Source of the DNA: Bryobacterales bacterium
GTDB lineage: Bacteria; Acidobacteriota; Terriglobia; Bryobacterales; Bryobacteraceae
Length of the DNA: 64,000 nt
Assembly: GCA_016789785.1 (NCBI GenBank)
Contig: JAEUQE010000011.1
Location: forward strand, 1 to 64,000
Reading direction: 5' to 3'
Shown in pieces: positions 27,897-35,440 of the stretch. Within the stretch, counting starts at the first letter, position 1. Each line of letters opens with the position of its first letter. The notes under the pieces are model-generated. The model made no database searches. It was not told the DNA's origin and saw only the letters and a program-made list of their open reading frames with translations. A program made the position numbers and the translations under genes.

Positions 27897-29522
27897 TCAT
27901 CGCGCCACATCAGGCAAAGCGGCGGCCGGATGCAACCGGTCCCAAGTCAGCCCGAATCTTGCGAGGTACTTTCGAAGCCGGTCGGCGTCGTTGAGGGAGT
28001 TTTTTCGTTTCCGGGAGGCCTCAAACAGGATCCGGCCTGCCTCCGATAACGTACGCGACTTCGAACAGACACGAATTGCTTCCTCGAGTTGAACGCGATC
28101 GAACAGGTCGAGCGCATCGATCTCCACCGGAGAGAAAAATGCATCGAGTGTTCGGTCGCGGTTTCCTTGGCCAGCCTCGGCAGGTCCAACCCAGGACTGC
28201 TCCAGGCGGCGGATTTCCTCTCTTACAATCTCCAGGTGAATGCGGCCCCCTTCGGCGAAGGTTGCCATTCGAGACACCGCCGCCCCAAGGTCCCGGAAGT
28301 TTCCAGTCCACGTGGCGTGCGGCGAGCGCGCGAACTCGAGGAAAGCATGTCGGGCTTCTTTGTTGAACGTCACCCGGTGCCCCGTTCGCACCGCGAATTG
28401 TTCGAGTTCGTAGTCGAGATTGGGCTCAATATCCTCCCGGCGATCCCGTAGGCCAGGCAACGTAAACGTCCACAGATTGATTCGGGCCAGCAGATCCTCC
28501 CGAAACCGTCCTGCACGGACCGCTTCCCAGAGATTCTGGTTCGTACCGGCGAGGAGCTGAAAATCGCTGGAGACCGTGCGGTCCGAGCCCATTGGAAGGA
28601 AGGTCTTGTCCTCGATTGCTCGCAAAAGCATGGCCTGCTCATCCAGCCCCAACTCGCCGATTTCGTCCAGAAACAAGACGCCCCGGTGCGCCGAGCGCAA
28701 CAGACCCTGACGGTCCTTGAGGGCTCCCGTAAACGCTCCCTTGGTGTGTCCAAAAAGCGCGGACATCGCCTGATCGCCGCGAACCGTGGCACAGTTGACG
28801 TCCACAAAGTCTCCCTCCACGGCATGGCGGTGTTTCTTCAACTCGAAGATCCGCTTGGCGAGCAGAGATTTTCCAGCTCCAGTCGGTCCCATCAGAAGCA
28901 GAGGATCCCGGGTGGCGGCGGCCACCCGCTCAATTCTCTCGATGATCTGGTTGAATGCGGTGTTTTTCGTGTCAATACCGCCCTTCAGGTATGACGTGCC
29001 GGTGCGTTGTTCCTGCCGGAAGCGGGAAGCGATCCGGTCGTACCGGGAAAGGTCGAGATCGATGACCCGGTAACTGCCCGGGGCGGAGCGGTCGCGGTCC
29101 GGCGAAAGTTGAATCAGGCGGCCGGGCAGATGGCGGCTCTCGGTCAGCAGAAACAGGCAGATCTGCGCGACATGCGTTCCGGTGGTGATGTGGATGAGGT
29201 AGTCCTCGGACTCTGTGTCGAAGGGGTAGCTGCCCGCGAAATCATGCAGGAGTCCGTAAACCTGCTCGAAATCCCAAGGGTCTGGATTCTCGAAGGAATG
29301 AAGGCGGACCTCGGTTTCCGGCGAAACCGTAAGAACATCTTCCCGGATGCCGTCGGCCAGGGCTTTGTATCTTGGCGGATACAGCAATTCCAAGCGCCGG
29401 ACCAGGAGGTCGGGCTGCCTGCAAAGCGCTACCGTGGGACGCCAATTCTCCCAGCGCCGGGGACCCCGCCCAGCATCGAGCGTGGTGCCCAGCAGACCAA
29501 TCGCGACATGCCCAGGCTTCAT
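27897..29522 (-). CDS. rtcR: RtcR, sigma-54 activator of the RNA repair operon
   Basis: The 541-residue protein is the regulator of rtcBA-type operons. Residues 1-180 form the CARF-like sensor domain, then an AAA+ sigma-54 activator module: Walker A GPTGAGKS at 212-219, the sigma-54 contact loop GAFTGA at 262-267, Walker B GVLFLDEIGE at 281-290. The C-terminus has a helical DNA-binding tail (TLSEAGRILFEASRKRKNS). RtcR is activated by an RNA-damage-related ligand and then opens the sigma-54 promoter. The target here is probably the promoter before rsr, about 3.7 kb away. Gene order rtcR-MCP-PAS on one strand and rsr-rtcB on the other is unusual. Confidence 0.93.
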   Translation of the reverse strand: MKPGHVAIGLLGTTLDAGRGPRRWENWRPTVALCRQPDLLVRRLELLYPPRYKALADGIREDVLTVSPETEVRLHSFENPDPWDFEQVYGLLHDFAGSYPFDTESEDYLIHITTGTHVAQICLFLLTESRHLPGRLIQLSPDRDRSAPGSYRVIDLDLSRYDRIASRFRQEQRTGTSYLKGGIDTKNTAFNQIIERIERVAAATRDPLLLMGPTGAGKSLLAKRIFELKKHRHAVEGDFVDVNCATVRGDQAMSALFGHTKGAFTGALKDRQGLLRSAHRGVLFLDEIGELGLDEQAMLLRAIEDKTFLPMGSDRTVSSDFQLLAGTNQNLWEAVRAGRFREDLLARINLWTFTLPGLRDRREDIEPNLDYELEQFAVRTGHRVTFNKEARHAFLEFARSPHATWTGNFRDLGAAVSRMATFAEGGRIHLEIVREEIRRLEQSWVGPAEAGQGNRDRTLDAFFSPVEIDALDLFDRVQLEEAIRVCSKSRTLSEAGRILFEASRKRKNSLNDADRLRKYLARFGLTWDRLHPAAALPDVAR

Positions 29523-29540
29523 AGCCTAGAGTATAAACGG

Positions 29541-30797
29541 TTATCCCGAAACGGGTCCCGGCCCCGGCCCGCGAATCATCGCGAGGAACTTGTCGATCGA
29601 CGCGTTCAGCGAGGCTGCGTGTTCAGCCAGTTCATCCGCCGGCACACCCAAACGGGAAGCGCTTTCGCTGGTCACCGTGGCGGCATCGGTGACATGCCGC
29701 ATGCTCTCGGAGACACGAACCGTCGACTCCGCCGCTTGCTGCACGCTGCTGCTGATCTCCGCGGTTGCCCGTTTCTGGGAATTGACAGCCGAAGCGATGG
29801 CGTTGGCGGAAGCGTCAACGGAGTGGATCGTGTCAGTGATTCCCGCGATCGAGGACGCCGTCTGCGTCGCGGCCTTTTGAATGGCAGCAACCTCGTTCTG
29901 GATTTCTTCGGTCGCGCTGGCCGTCTGCTGCGCCAGATGCTTCACCTCCGAGGCCACCACAGCGAATCCTCGCCCTGCTTCCCCGCTCCGCGCCGCTTCA
30001 ATGGTTGCATTCAGCGCCAGCAGATTCGTCTGGCGGGCAATCTGCGAAATGATGCGAACCACGCCGCCGATTTTCTCCGACGCTCCGTTGAGCTGTTCCA
30101 TCACCGCCTGAGTTTGGCCGGCGGCAGCCACCGCCTTTTGGACCACCGAGGCGGATCGAATCGCCTGACGCTCGATCTCACTGAACGCGGTGGCAAGTTG
30201 ATCCGCGGCAGAGGCGACCCTTTGAACGCTCTCCGAGGTGGAAGCACTAGCGGACGCGGCCGTTGCGACGTCCGCATTGGTCTGGGCCGCCGAAGACGCC
30301 AGACCATGCGCGGTTTCACGAATTACCTGAGATGACTGATTCACGGAATCGACGATCACCTTCACCGTCTTGTCCAGATCATCGGCGAGAGCCCGGCGTT
30401 CGACCTCCGCATGCTTGATCTCGTCCGCCTGCCGGGCCATGGCCCTTCCCGCACGGTTGATCATCTCCGCGCCGGTTCGAAAACTGCCCTTCATCCCCCG
30501 TAGAAGGAACCGCCGGTGAAACCGCCCCTCGCCGGCACACTCCAGCGAAACGCGCGCCTCACGAACAAAGGCGTCCGTCTGATCCAGCATCCGGTTGATC
30601 GCGGTCACCGCACGGTAAACCGGGGGATCCTCCGGCGCGCCGCTCATCCGCACCTCCAGGTTGCCCTTGGCGATTTCTTCGCAGACTTCGCTGATCTTCT
30701 CCATCCAGGTCTCAAGAAATTCCTGCCTGGCGCCGGCCGCCACCATTCCATCCGGGCCCTGGACCGTCTCCTGGTTTGCCCCCATCAAGCTGTGCAT
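29541..30797 (-). CDS. Cytoplasmic methyl-accepting chemotaxis protein
   Basis: I place the start at the ATG at 30797, preceded by AGGAGGAGGCGTC, giving 418 residues. The frame extends further upstream but that part overlaps the PAS gene. No transmembrane helix is visible, so it is a soluble receptor. Residues 1-130 contain HAMP-like helices ([19 protein letters not shown]) and a second linker; the rest is the long coiled-coil signalling domain with the conserved hairpin tip [21 protein letters not shown], where CheA and CheW bind. The start overlaps the PAS gene stop by 13 bases, so the two proteins are probably made together as a split Aer-like sensor. Confidence 0.9.
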   Translation of the reverse strand: MHSLMGANQETVQGPDGMVAAGARQEFLETWMEKISEVCEEIAKGNLEVRMSGAPEDPPVYRAVTAINRMLDQTDAFVREARVSLECAGEGRFHRRFLLRGMKGSFRTGAEMINRAGRAMARQADEIKHAEVERRALADDLDKTVKVIVDSVNQSSQVIRETAHGLASSAAQTNADVATAASASASTSESVQRVASAADQLATAFSEIERQAIRSASVVQKAVAAAGQTQAVMEQLNGASEKIGGVVRIISQIARQTNLLALNATIEAARSGEAGRGFAVVASEVKHLAQQTASATEEIQNEVAAIQKAATQTASSIAGITDTIHSVDASANAIASAVNSQKRATAEISSSVQQAAESTVRVSESMRHVTDAATVTSESASRLGVPADELAEHAASLNASIDKFLAMIRGPGPGPVSG

Positions 30798-31336
30798 GAC
30801 GCCTCCTCCTGTTCGAGTGCAAACACGAACTGCTCGTAGTCGAGCCCGGCTTGCTGCAGCGTCAGCGTCAAGAGCCTGAGGCCCGCCTGCATCGCTTCCT
30901 CCGAATTGGAATGCTTCCTTTCCTCCGCGCACAGAGCCGCATAAACCGGCTTGATGGCGTCCACGGCGGTCCGGCTCGGTGTCCGGCGGTTGGAGTGGTA
31001 GCCGACAATGCGCCCGCTCCGGTCAAACGTCGGCGTCACGTGTGCAAATACCCAGTAGTGATCACCATTTCTCGCCTGGTTGACGACGTATGCGAAGATC
31101 TCCTTCCCCTCGGCAATGGTCTGCCACAATACCCGGAAAACGCACATCGGCATCTCCGGATGGCGAATCAGATTGTGGGGCTGCCCCAACAACTCCGCTT
31201 CGCGATAGCCCGAAACGCGTTGGAAAACATCGTTGGCATAGGTGATAATGCCACGCGTGTCCGTCTTGGAGACGATGATGTCTTCCTCTCCAAAAAAGCA
31301 TTCGATCCCGCTCGGCCGCACTTTCAGAATGCGCAT
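30785..31336 (-). CDS. PAS-domain protein (Aer N-terminus-like)
   Basis: The 183-residue protein begins with a PAS domain (about residues 20-125) very like the N-terminus of the aerotaxis receptor Aer: [20 protein letters not shown], then [46 protein letters not shown]. Aer-type PAS domains bind FAD and sense redox state, but FAD binding is not proven here. The remaining part is helical. The ORF has no membrane helix or MCP domain; the receptor part is supplied by the overlapping downstream gene. A GGCAGGAG site precedes the ATG. Confidence 0.85.
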   Translation of the reverse strand: MRILKVRPSGIECFFGEEDIIVSKTDTRGIITYANDVFQRVSGYREAELLGQPHNLIRHPEMPMCVFRVLWQTIAEGKEIFAYVVNQARNGDHYWVFAHVTPTFDRSGRIVGYHSNRRTPSRTAVDAIKPVYAALCAEERKHSNSEEAMQAGLRLLTLTLQQAGLDYEQFVFALEQEEASCTA

Positions 31337-31678
31337 TGCAACAGAACTCCTGCCGGTAGAACCGGCTCTCCCTCTCCTACTCCCTCTCTCTTTCGGCTTG
31401 CGGGCAGAAACCCTTTAGAATCTAAGAGATGCTTACTTTCCGAGTGCAATTGTCTACGGGCTGGCGCCCGGCGCACGCAAACTCGCCCCGCGCAAGCGAC
31501 TCCGCTTCCCAGAGTGGCTTCGCTCTTATCCAATAGGATCGCTTTTGATTCCTACAGATCGCCACTCTCTGCCAGTTATCCTCTCGCGTCCATTAAAATC
31601 AATCACTTATAAGATTTCTAAGTTTGGCTATCCGAGTGCTCTATTCCTTGTGTAAGGCAACGGAAGGAGCAGAAGGCA
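31337..31678. other. Divergent intergenic region between PAS gene and rsr
   Basis: About 340 bases without a convincing gene. It holds the ribosome binding region and presumably promoter of the PAS-MCP pair on the left, and the sigma-54 promoter of rsr on the right (31625-31640). The middle is AT-richer than the surroundings (around ATTAAAATCAATCACTTATAAG, 31590-31616), which would suit DNA bending or RtcR enhancer sites. I see only a weak ATCC-N4-GGAT element near 31538. Confidence 0.6.
31625..31640 (+). promoter_or_regulatory. Sigma-54 (-24/-12) promoter of the rsr-rtcB operon
   Basis: TGGCTATCCGAGTGCT has GG at 31626-31627 and GC at 31638-31639 with exactly the 10 bases between them required by the TGGCAC-N5-TTGC consensus. 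Transcription would start near 31651, leaving a short leader before the ATG at 31679. An RtcR gene next door makes a sigma-54 promoter here expected. Confidence 0.7.
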
Positions 31679-33235
31679 ATGGCAAACCGGACCCTGTTTC
31701 AGTCGCATCGCGGAACCCACGTCCTGCCTGCGACGGATCGCAACTCGCACCTCGCGCCTGCTTACGGATACTCTCCCAAGCACGCGCTGGCGCAGTACGC
31801 ATCCACCGGTTGCCTGAACCATACCTTCTACGCATCGGCGGGCCAGCAGTTGGACGCAGTGTTGGCGCTGGCCCGCGAGGTGGAGACAACCTTCGTCTCC
31901 AAGCTCGCGATCTACAGCAGGCAGCGTGCCTGGATGAAGGACATGCCGGCGCTGCTCTGCGCCGCTCTGGCAACGCGCGACCTCGATCTACATGCCCGTG
32001 TGTTCCGCCGCGTGATCGACAACGCGGGAATGCTGCGTGGATACGTTCAGATTCTCCGTTCCGGCGTGACCGGCCGGAAGTCCCTGGGGACGGCGCCCAA
32101 GCGGCTGGTGAAGGATTGGCTCGCCAGCCGCCCGGAGGATGCGCTGTTCCGGCAAAGCGCGGGACAGAACCCGTCGCTCGGCGACATCGTCAAGATGGTT
32201 CACCCCAAGCCCGATTCCGATACTCGGAAGTCGTTCTACGGATACCTGCTCGGCCGCCCGGTCGACCAGGCTGTGCTGCCCGCGCTGGTTCGCCAGTTCG
32301 AGCAGTTCAAGGCAGGTGAGAGCATGGATGTGCCGGAGCTTCCGCTGCCCATGCTGACCGCGCTGCCCTTGAGCAAGCGCGACTGGATCCGGCTGTCGCG
32401 AAATCTCTCGTGGCAGGCTCTGCGGATGAATCTGAACACCCTCGCACGTCACGGCGTGTTCGAGGATGCGGAAGCGGTTCAGCATGTCGCGGCGAAGCTG
32501 CGCGACCGGAAGGCAATCGAAACCGCTCGCGTGTTTCCATACCAGTTGATGGTGGCGAACGCGATGACGGGCGAGGACATTCCGGACGCGATCCGCGAGT
32601 CGCTGCGGTTGGCAATGGAGATCGCGGTCGCCAACGTTCCCCGGCTCGACGGGCAGGTGTACGTGTGTCCCGATGTATCGGGCTCCATGCAGTCGCCCGT
32701 GACGGGGTATCGCAAGGGTGCGACAACGGCCGTTCGCTGTGTCGACGTCGCGGCTCTGGTGGCATCCGCGGTGCTTCGCGCGAACCGGCAGGCTCGTGTG
32801 ATCCCGTTCGAACAGGACGTGGTGAACATAAACCTCGACCCGGATGCGAGCGTCCTCGCGAACGCCGAGGCTCTGGCGAAGATCGGTGGAGGCGGAACGA
32901 ATTGCAGTGCGCCGCTTCGCCTGCTGAACCAGGAGCGTGCCAAGGGGGATCTGGTCGTGTTCGTCTCGGACAACGAGAGCTGGGTCGACGCGTCGCAAGC
33001 TCACTCCGGTACGCCGATGATGCGCGAGTGGGAGCAATTCCGCCAGCGCAATCCGCGGGCGAGGCTGATCTGTATCGACCTCCAGCCGAACCGCACATCG
33101 CAGACCTACGACCGTCCCGATGTCCTGAACATCGGGGGATTCTCGGATCAGGTGTTCGAGGCGATGGCCGAGTTCGCGGTCGGCCGCTGGCATGCTGGAC
33201 ACTGGATCGGAGCAATCGAAGCCGTCGAAGTGTAA
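31679..33235 (+). CDS. rsr: Ro60-like RNA-binding protein (TROVE + vWA)
   Basis: The 518-residue protein has the TROVE ring domain of alpha-helical repeats in the first two thirds (LAQYASTGCLNHTFYASAGQQL, LLCAALATRDLD, PKRLVKDWLAS) and a C-terminal vWA domain. The metal-site motif DVSGSM starts at D332, followed by GGGGTNCSAPL and FVSDNESW. This is the bacterial Ro60 orthologue (Rsr), which binds Y RNAs on its outer surface and misfolded RNA in the central hole. It is the first gene behind the sigma-54 promoter; GGAAGGAG precedes its ATG. The Y RNA and rtcB follow downstream. Confidence 0.94.
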   Translation: MANRTLFQSHRGTHVLPATDRNSHLAPAYGYSPKHALAQYASTGCLNHTFYASAGQQLDAVLALAREVETTFVSKLAIYSRQRAWMKDMPALLCAALATRDLDLHARVFRRVIDNAGMLRGYVQILRSGVTGRKSLGTAPKRLVKDWLASRPEDALFRQSAGQNPSLGDIVKMVHPKPDSDTRKSFYGYLLGRPVDQAVLPALVRQFEQFKAGESMDVPELPLPMLTALPLSKRDWIRLSRNLSWQALRMNLNTLARHGVFEDAEAVQHVAAKLRDRKAIETARVFPYQLMVANAMTGEDIPDAIRESLRLAMEIAVANVPRLDGQVYVCPDVSGSMQSPVTGYRKGATTAVRCVDVAALVASAVLRANRQARVIPFEQDVVNINLDPDASVLANAEALAKIGGGGTNCSAPLRLLNQERAKGDLVVFVSDNESWVDASQAHSGTPMMREWEQFRQRNPRARLICIDLQPNRTSQTYDRPDVLNIGGFSDQVFEAMAEFAVGRWHAGHWIGAIEAVEV

Positions 33236-33272
33236 GCCGCACTTCGCGGTCCAACGAACCGTTTACAAGCTT

Positions 33273-33295
33273 GGGGCCGGTGAGGAGCCGGCCTC
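33273..33295 (+). other. GC-rich hairpin after rsr
   Basis: Strands 33273-33280 and 33288-33295 pair over eight base pairs (GGGGCCGG with CCGGCCTC, one G-U) around a 7-base loop. It ends 3 bases before the first helix of the Y RNA candidate. A processing site or weak attenuator between mRNA and ncRNA is possible. Confidence 0.4.
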
Positions 33296-33296
33296 A

Positions 33297-33462
33297 GGAT
33301 CCGGCGAATGCGGAAGGGGACTACACACTTTTAATGTAGGGGTCCCGGGTTCGAGTCCCGGTCGCGCCACCAACTTCACGCGGCACTAACCTGCCGCCTC
33401 ACTTATGGCGCGATAGCTCAGTTGGCAGAGCACTTGTCTCCTTCACTCTTGTCGCCGGATTG
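33297..33462 (+). ncRNA. YrlA-type Y RNA with circularly permuted tRNA mimic
   Basis: The order is: outer helix strand 33299-33307, internal loop, helix strand 33313-33321, a TACA/TGTA hairpin with a 9-base loop (33322-33338), T arm with stem CCGGG/CCCGG and loop TTCGAGT (33345-33361), 3' acceptor strand TCGCGCC (33362-33368), A and CCA (33369-33372), linker hairpin GCGGCA/TGCCGC (33380-33397), 5' acceptor strand GGCGCGA (33407-33413), TA, D arm GCTC-AGTTGGCA-GAGC (33416-33431), then the partners GTCTCCTTC (33436-33444) and TCGCCGGAT (33452-33460). The 7 bp acceptor stem is perfect; both 9 bp helices pair fully with one G-U. The tRNA core residues (T8, A14, GG in the D loop, TTC in the T loop) are present. 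Its place between rsr and rtcB matches YrlA in other bacteria. Ends are estimates. Confidence 0.85.
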
Positions 33463-33471
33463 TTGACCTCG

Positions 33472-33546
33472 AAGAGGGCCGAATGCTGTTGGGACTACAT
33501 CCCTGCCTGGTAAAGCACGTCTCAGCAATCGTTTGTCGGCTCTCGA
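33472..33546 (+). ncRNA. Second structured RNA candidate before rtcB
   Basis: GAGGGCCGA (33474-33482) pairs with TCGGCTCTC (33536-33544) with one G-U, TGCTG (33484-33488) pairs with CAGCA (33523-33527), and an inner hairpin GGGA-CTACA-TCCC (33491-33503) closes the fold. The two helices are separated by a strongly asymmetric internal loop (1 versus 8 bases), as in Y RNAs. It could be a YrlB-like RNA or a structured leader of rtcB. Confidence 0.4.
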
Positions 33547-33606
33547 CGGGGCAGCGGAACTTACATTCACTTACGCAAGATGATCCAATGGAAAGGAACT
33601 ACGAAA

Positions 33607-34836
33607 ATGACGGAAGCAAAATACAACGTATTCACGCCGGAGAACGGTGTCCCGGTGAAGGCATGGACCAAGGGAGTCGCGCTCGAAGAAGAAGCCCGGC
33701 GCCAGCTCCTGAACGCCGCTCAGCTTCCGTTCATCTACAAGTGGATTGCCGCGATGCCCGACGTGCATTGGGGAATCGGCGCCACAGTGGGAAGCGTGAT
33801 CCCCACCAAGGGCGCGATCATCCCGGCCGCGGTGGGCGTGGATATCGGATGCGGAATGATGGCGGTGCAAACCACGCTTTCCGCGAATCATCTGCCAGAC
33901 AGTCTCCGCGCCATCCGAACGGCGATCGAGAACGCGGTGCCGCATGGACGCACCAATCATGGCGGAGTGGGCGATCGCGGCGCGTGGTACAACATTCCGG
34001 AACGCAATCTGGAAGTGTGGGCGGAACTGAAGCCGCGCTACGACTCTCTCACGCTTCGCCATCCCAAGCTTGACCGGGGAAATCACGCAAACCACCTCGG
34101 CACGCTCGGCACGGGGAATCACTTTGTGGAGGTCTGCCTCGACCAGGCGGATCGCGTATGGTTCATGCTCCACAGCGGTTCGCGCGGCGTGGGGAACCGC
34201 ATCGGCACCTACTTCATCGAACTGGCGCGTCAGGACATGCGCCGCTACTTCATCAATCTGCCGGACATCGACCTGGCTTACCTGCCCGAAGGCACGAAAC
34301 ACTTCGATGACTATGTGGATGCCGTGGAGTGGGCGCAGGACTACGCGCGCTGGAACCGCCATCTGATGATGCATCAGATTGTGGAAGCGGTGCGGAAGTC
34401 GGACCAGGTGCCTCCGTTCGAGGCGACGGCCGAGGTGATCAATTGCCATCACAATTATGTGGCGCGGGAGAGCCACTTCGGCCAGAACGTGTTCGTGACC
34501 CGCAAAGGCGCGGTCCGGGCGCGGGAGGGCGACCTCGGCATCATTCCCGGCAGCATGGGTGCCCGGTCCTATATCGTCCGCGGTAAGGGAAATGCCGAAA
34601 GCTTCCATAGCTGCAGCCACGGTGCGGGACGCGCAATGTCGCGCACCGAAGCTCGGAAGCGCTTCACGCTGGACGATCATGCTCGCATGACCGAAGGCGT
34701 GGAGTGCCGCAAGGACGCGGAAGTCATCGACGAGACGCCGGCGGCTTACAAGCCGATCGACGCGGTGATGGAGGCCCAGACCGATCTGGTGGAGATCGTG
34801 CATACGCTTCGCCAGGTCGTTTGCGTGAAAGGATAG
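33607..34836 (+). CDS. rtcB: RtcB RNA-splicing ligase
   Basis: The start is the ATG at 33607 with GGAAAGGAAC upstream; the open frame begins 27 bases earlier. The 409-residue enzyme joins RNA 2',3'-cyclic phosphate or 3'-phosphate ends to 5'-hydroxyl ends using GTP and manganese. Metal and active-site motifs are all present: [11 protein letters not shown] with the metal cysteine, [35 protein letters not shown], and the guanylated histidine in [11 protein letters not shown] (about H338). It looks intact. It follows the two noncoding RNAs and precedes the truncated rtcA by 4 bases, so it is part of the sigma-54 operon. Confidence 0.95.
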   Translation: MTEAKYNVFTPENGVPVKAWTKGVALEEEARRQLLNAAQLPFIYKWIAAMPDVHWGIGATVGSVIPTKGAIIPAAVGVDIGCGMMAVQTTLSANHLPDSLRAIRTAIENAVPHGRTNHGGVGDRGAWYNIPERNLEVWAELKPRYDSLTLRHPKLDRGNHANHLGTLGTGNHFVEVCLDQADRVWFMLHSGSRGVGNRIGTYFIELARQDMRRYFINLPDIDLAYLPEGTKHFDDYVDAVEWAQDYARWNRHLMMHQIVEAVRKSDQVPPFEATAEVINCHHNYVARESHFGQNVFVTRKGAVRAREGDLGIIPGSMGARSYIVRGKGNAESFHSCSHGAGRAMSRTEARKRFTLDDHARMTEGVECRKDAEVIDETPAAYKPIDAVMEAQTDLVEIVHTLRQVVCVKG

Positions 34837-34840
34837 AACG

Positions 34841-35245
34841 ATGATTCGCATTGACGGTTCGAGAGGCGAGGGCGGAGGACAGATTCTCCGCACCGCCCTC
34901 GGCCTGTCTTTGGTCACCGGGCAGCCGTTCCTTGTGGAGAACATCCGCGCACGGCGCAAGCAGCCGGGATTGCTGCGCCAGCATCTCACCGCCGTGCTCG
35001 CGGCGGCGGAGGTTGGCGGGGCGGAGACCGAAGGCGCGGAGCTTGGATCCACGCGCCTCGTATTCCGCCCAGGGAGAATCAAGGGCGGTTCCTTTACCTT
35101 CAGCATCGGAACCGCGGGCAGCACCACTCTGGTCCTGCAGACTGTGCTGCCCGCGCTTCTGATCGCCAATGAGCCGAGTTCGGTCGTACTCGATGGCGGT
35201 ACGCACAACATGCATGCGCCCCCCTTCGATTTTCTCTCCAGAAAC
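34841..35245 (+). pseudogene. rtcA: RNA 3'-phosphate cyclase, truncated by IS110
   Basis: The N-terminal 130 residues are excellent Rtc[62 protein letters not shown], and [14 protein letters not shown]. Homology stops close to 35240, whereas a full cyclase has about 340 residues, including the region HGFYPAGGG and the catalytic histidine near the C-terminus, which are missing. The frame runs on to 35683, but that part is antisense to the transposase and is not RtcA. I find no remainder of rtcA on the far side of the element. The cyclase is therefore probably inactive, and the loss includes the catalytic part. Confidence 0.9.
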
Positions 35246-35329
35246 TCCCCACCGTACTGCCCGTTCCTTACGCGAAATGGACTGCATCGCGGTGGTGCGA
35301 GAGCCGTAGTGGCACCGCTTGGCGTTCGT

Positions 35330-35369
35330 TGTCGGGCTTGCAGGATGGTCAACCCCCTGCGAGCCGACA
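35330..35369 (-). ncRNA. Strong hairpin in the IS110 3' noncoding end (bridge RNA candidate)
   Basis: Strand 35330-35344 pairs with 35356-35369 over about 14 base pairs with one bulged G and one G-U, around an 11-base loop containing GGTCAA. It lies between the transposase stop and the rtcA fragment. IS110/IS1111 elements encode a structured bridge RNA in their noncoding ends, so this hairpin may be part of it. The assignment is tentative. Confidence 0.35.
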
Positions 35370-35440
35370 CTTCTACCCCGGTCATCCGCGCTGTTGTCGC
35401 GCGCAGGTTTGAATCTCTTGTTTGGTCTCAGCGCGGCGGC

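Noticed and set aside
33338..33432. An ordinary tRNA gene (T arm, CCA, D arm all visible)
   Set aside because: The 3' half precedes the 5' half, and no anticodon arm can form between them in normal order. The permuted Y RNA explains the same bases fully.
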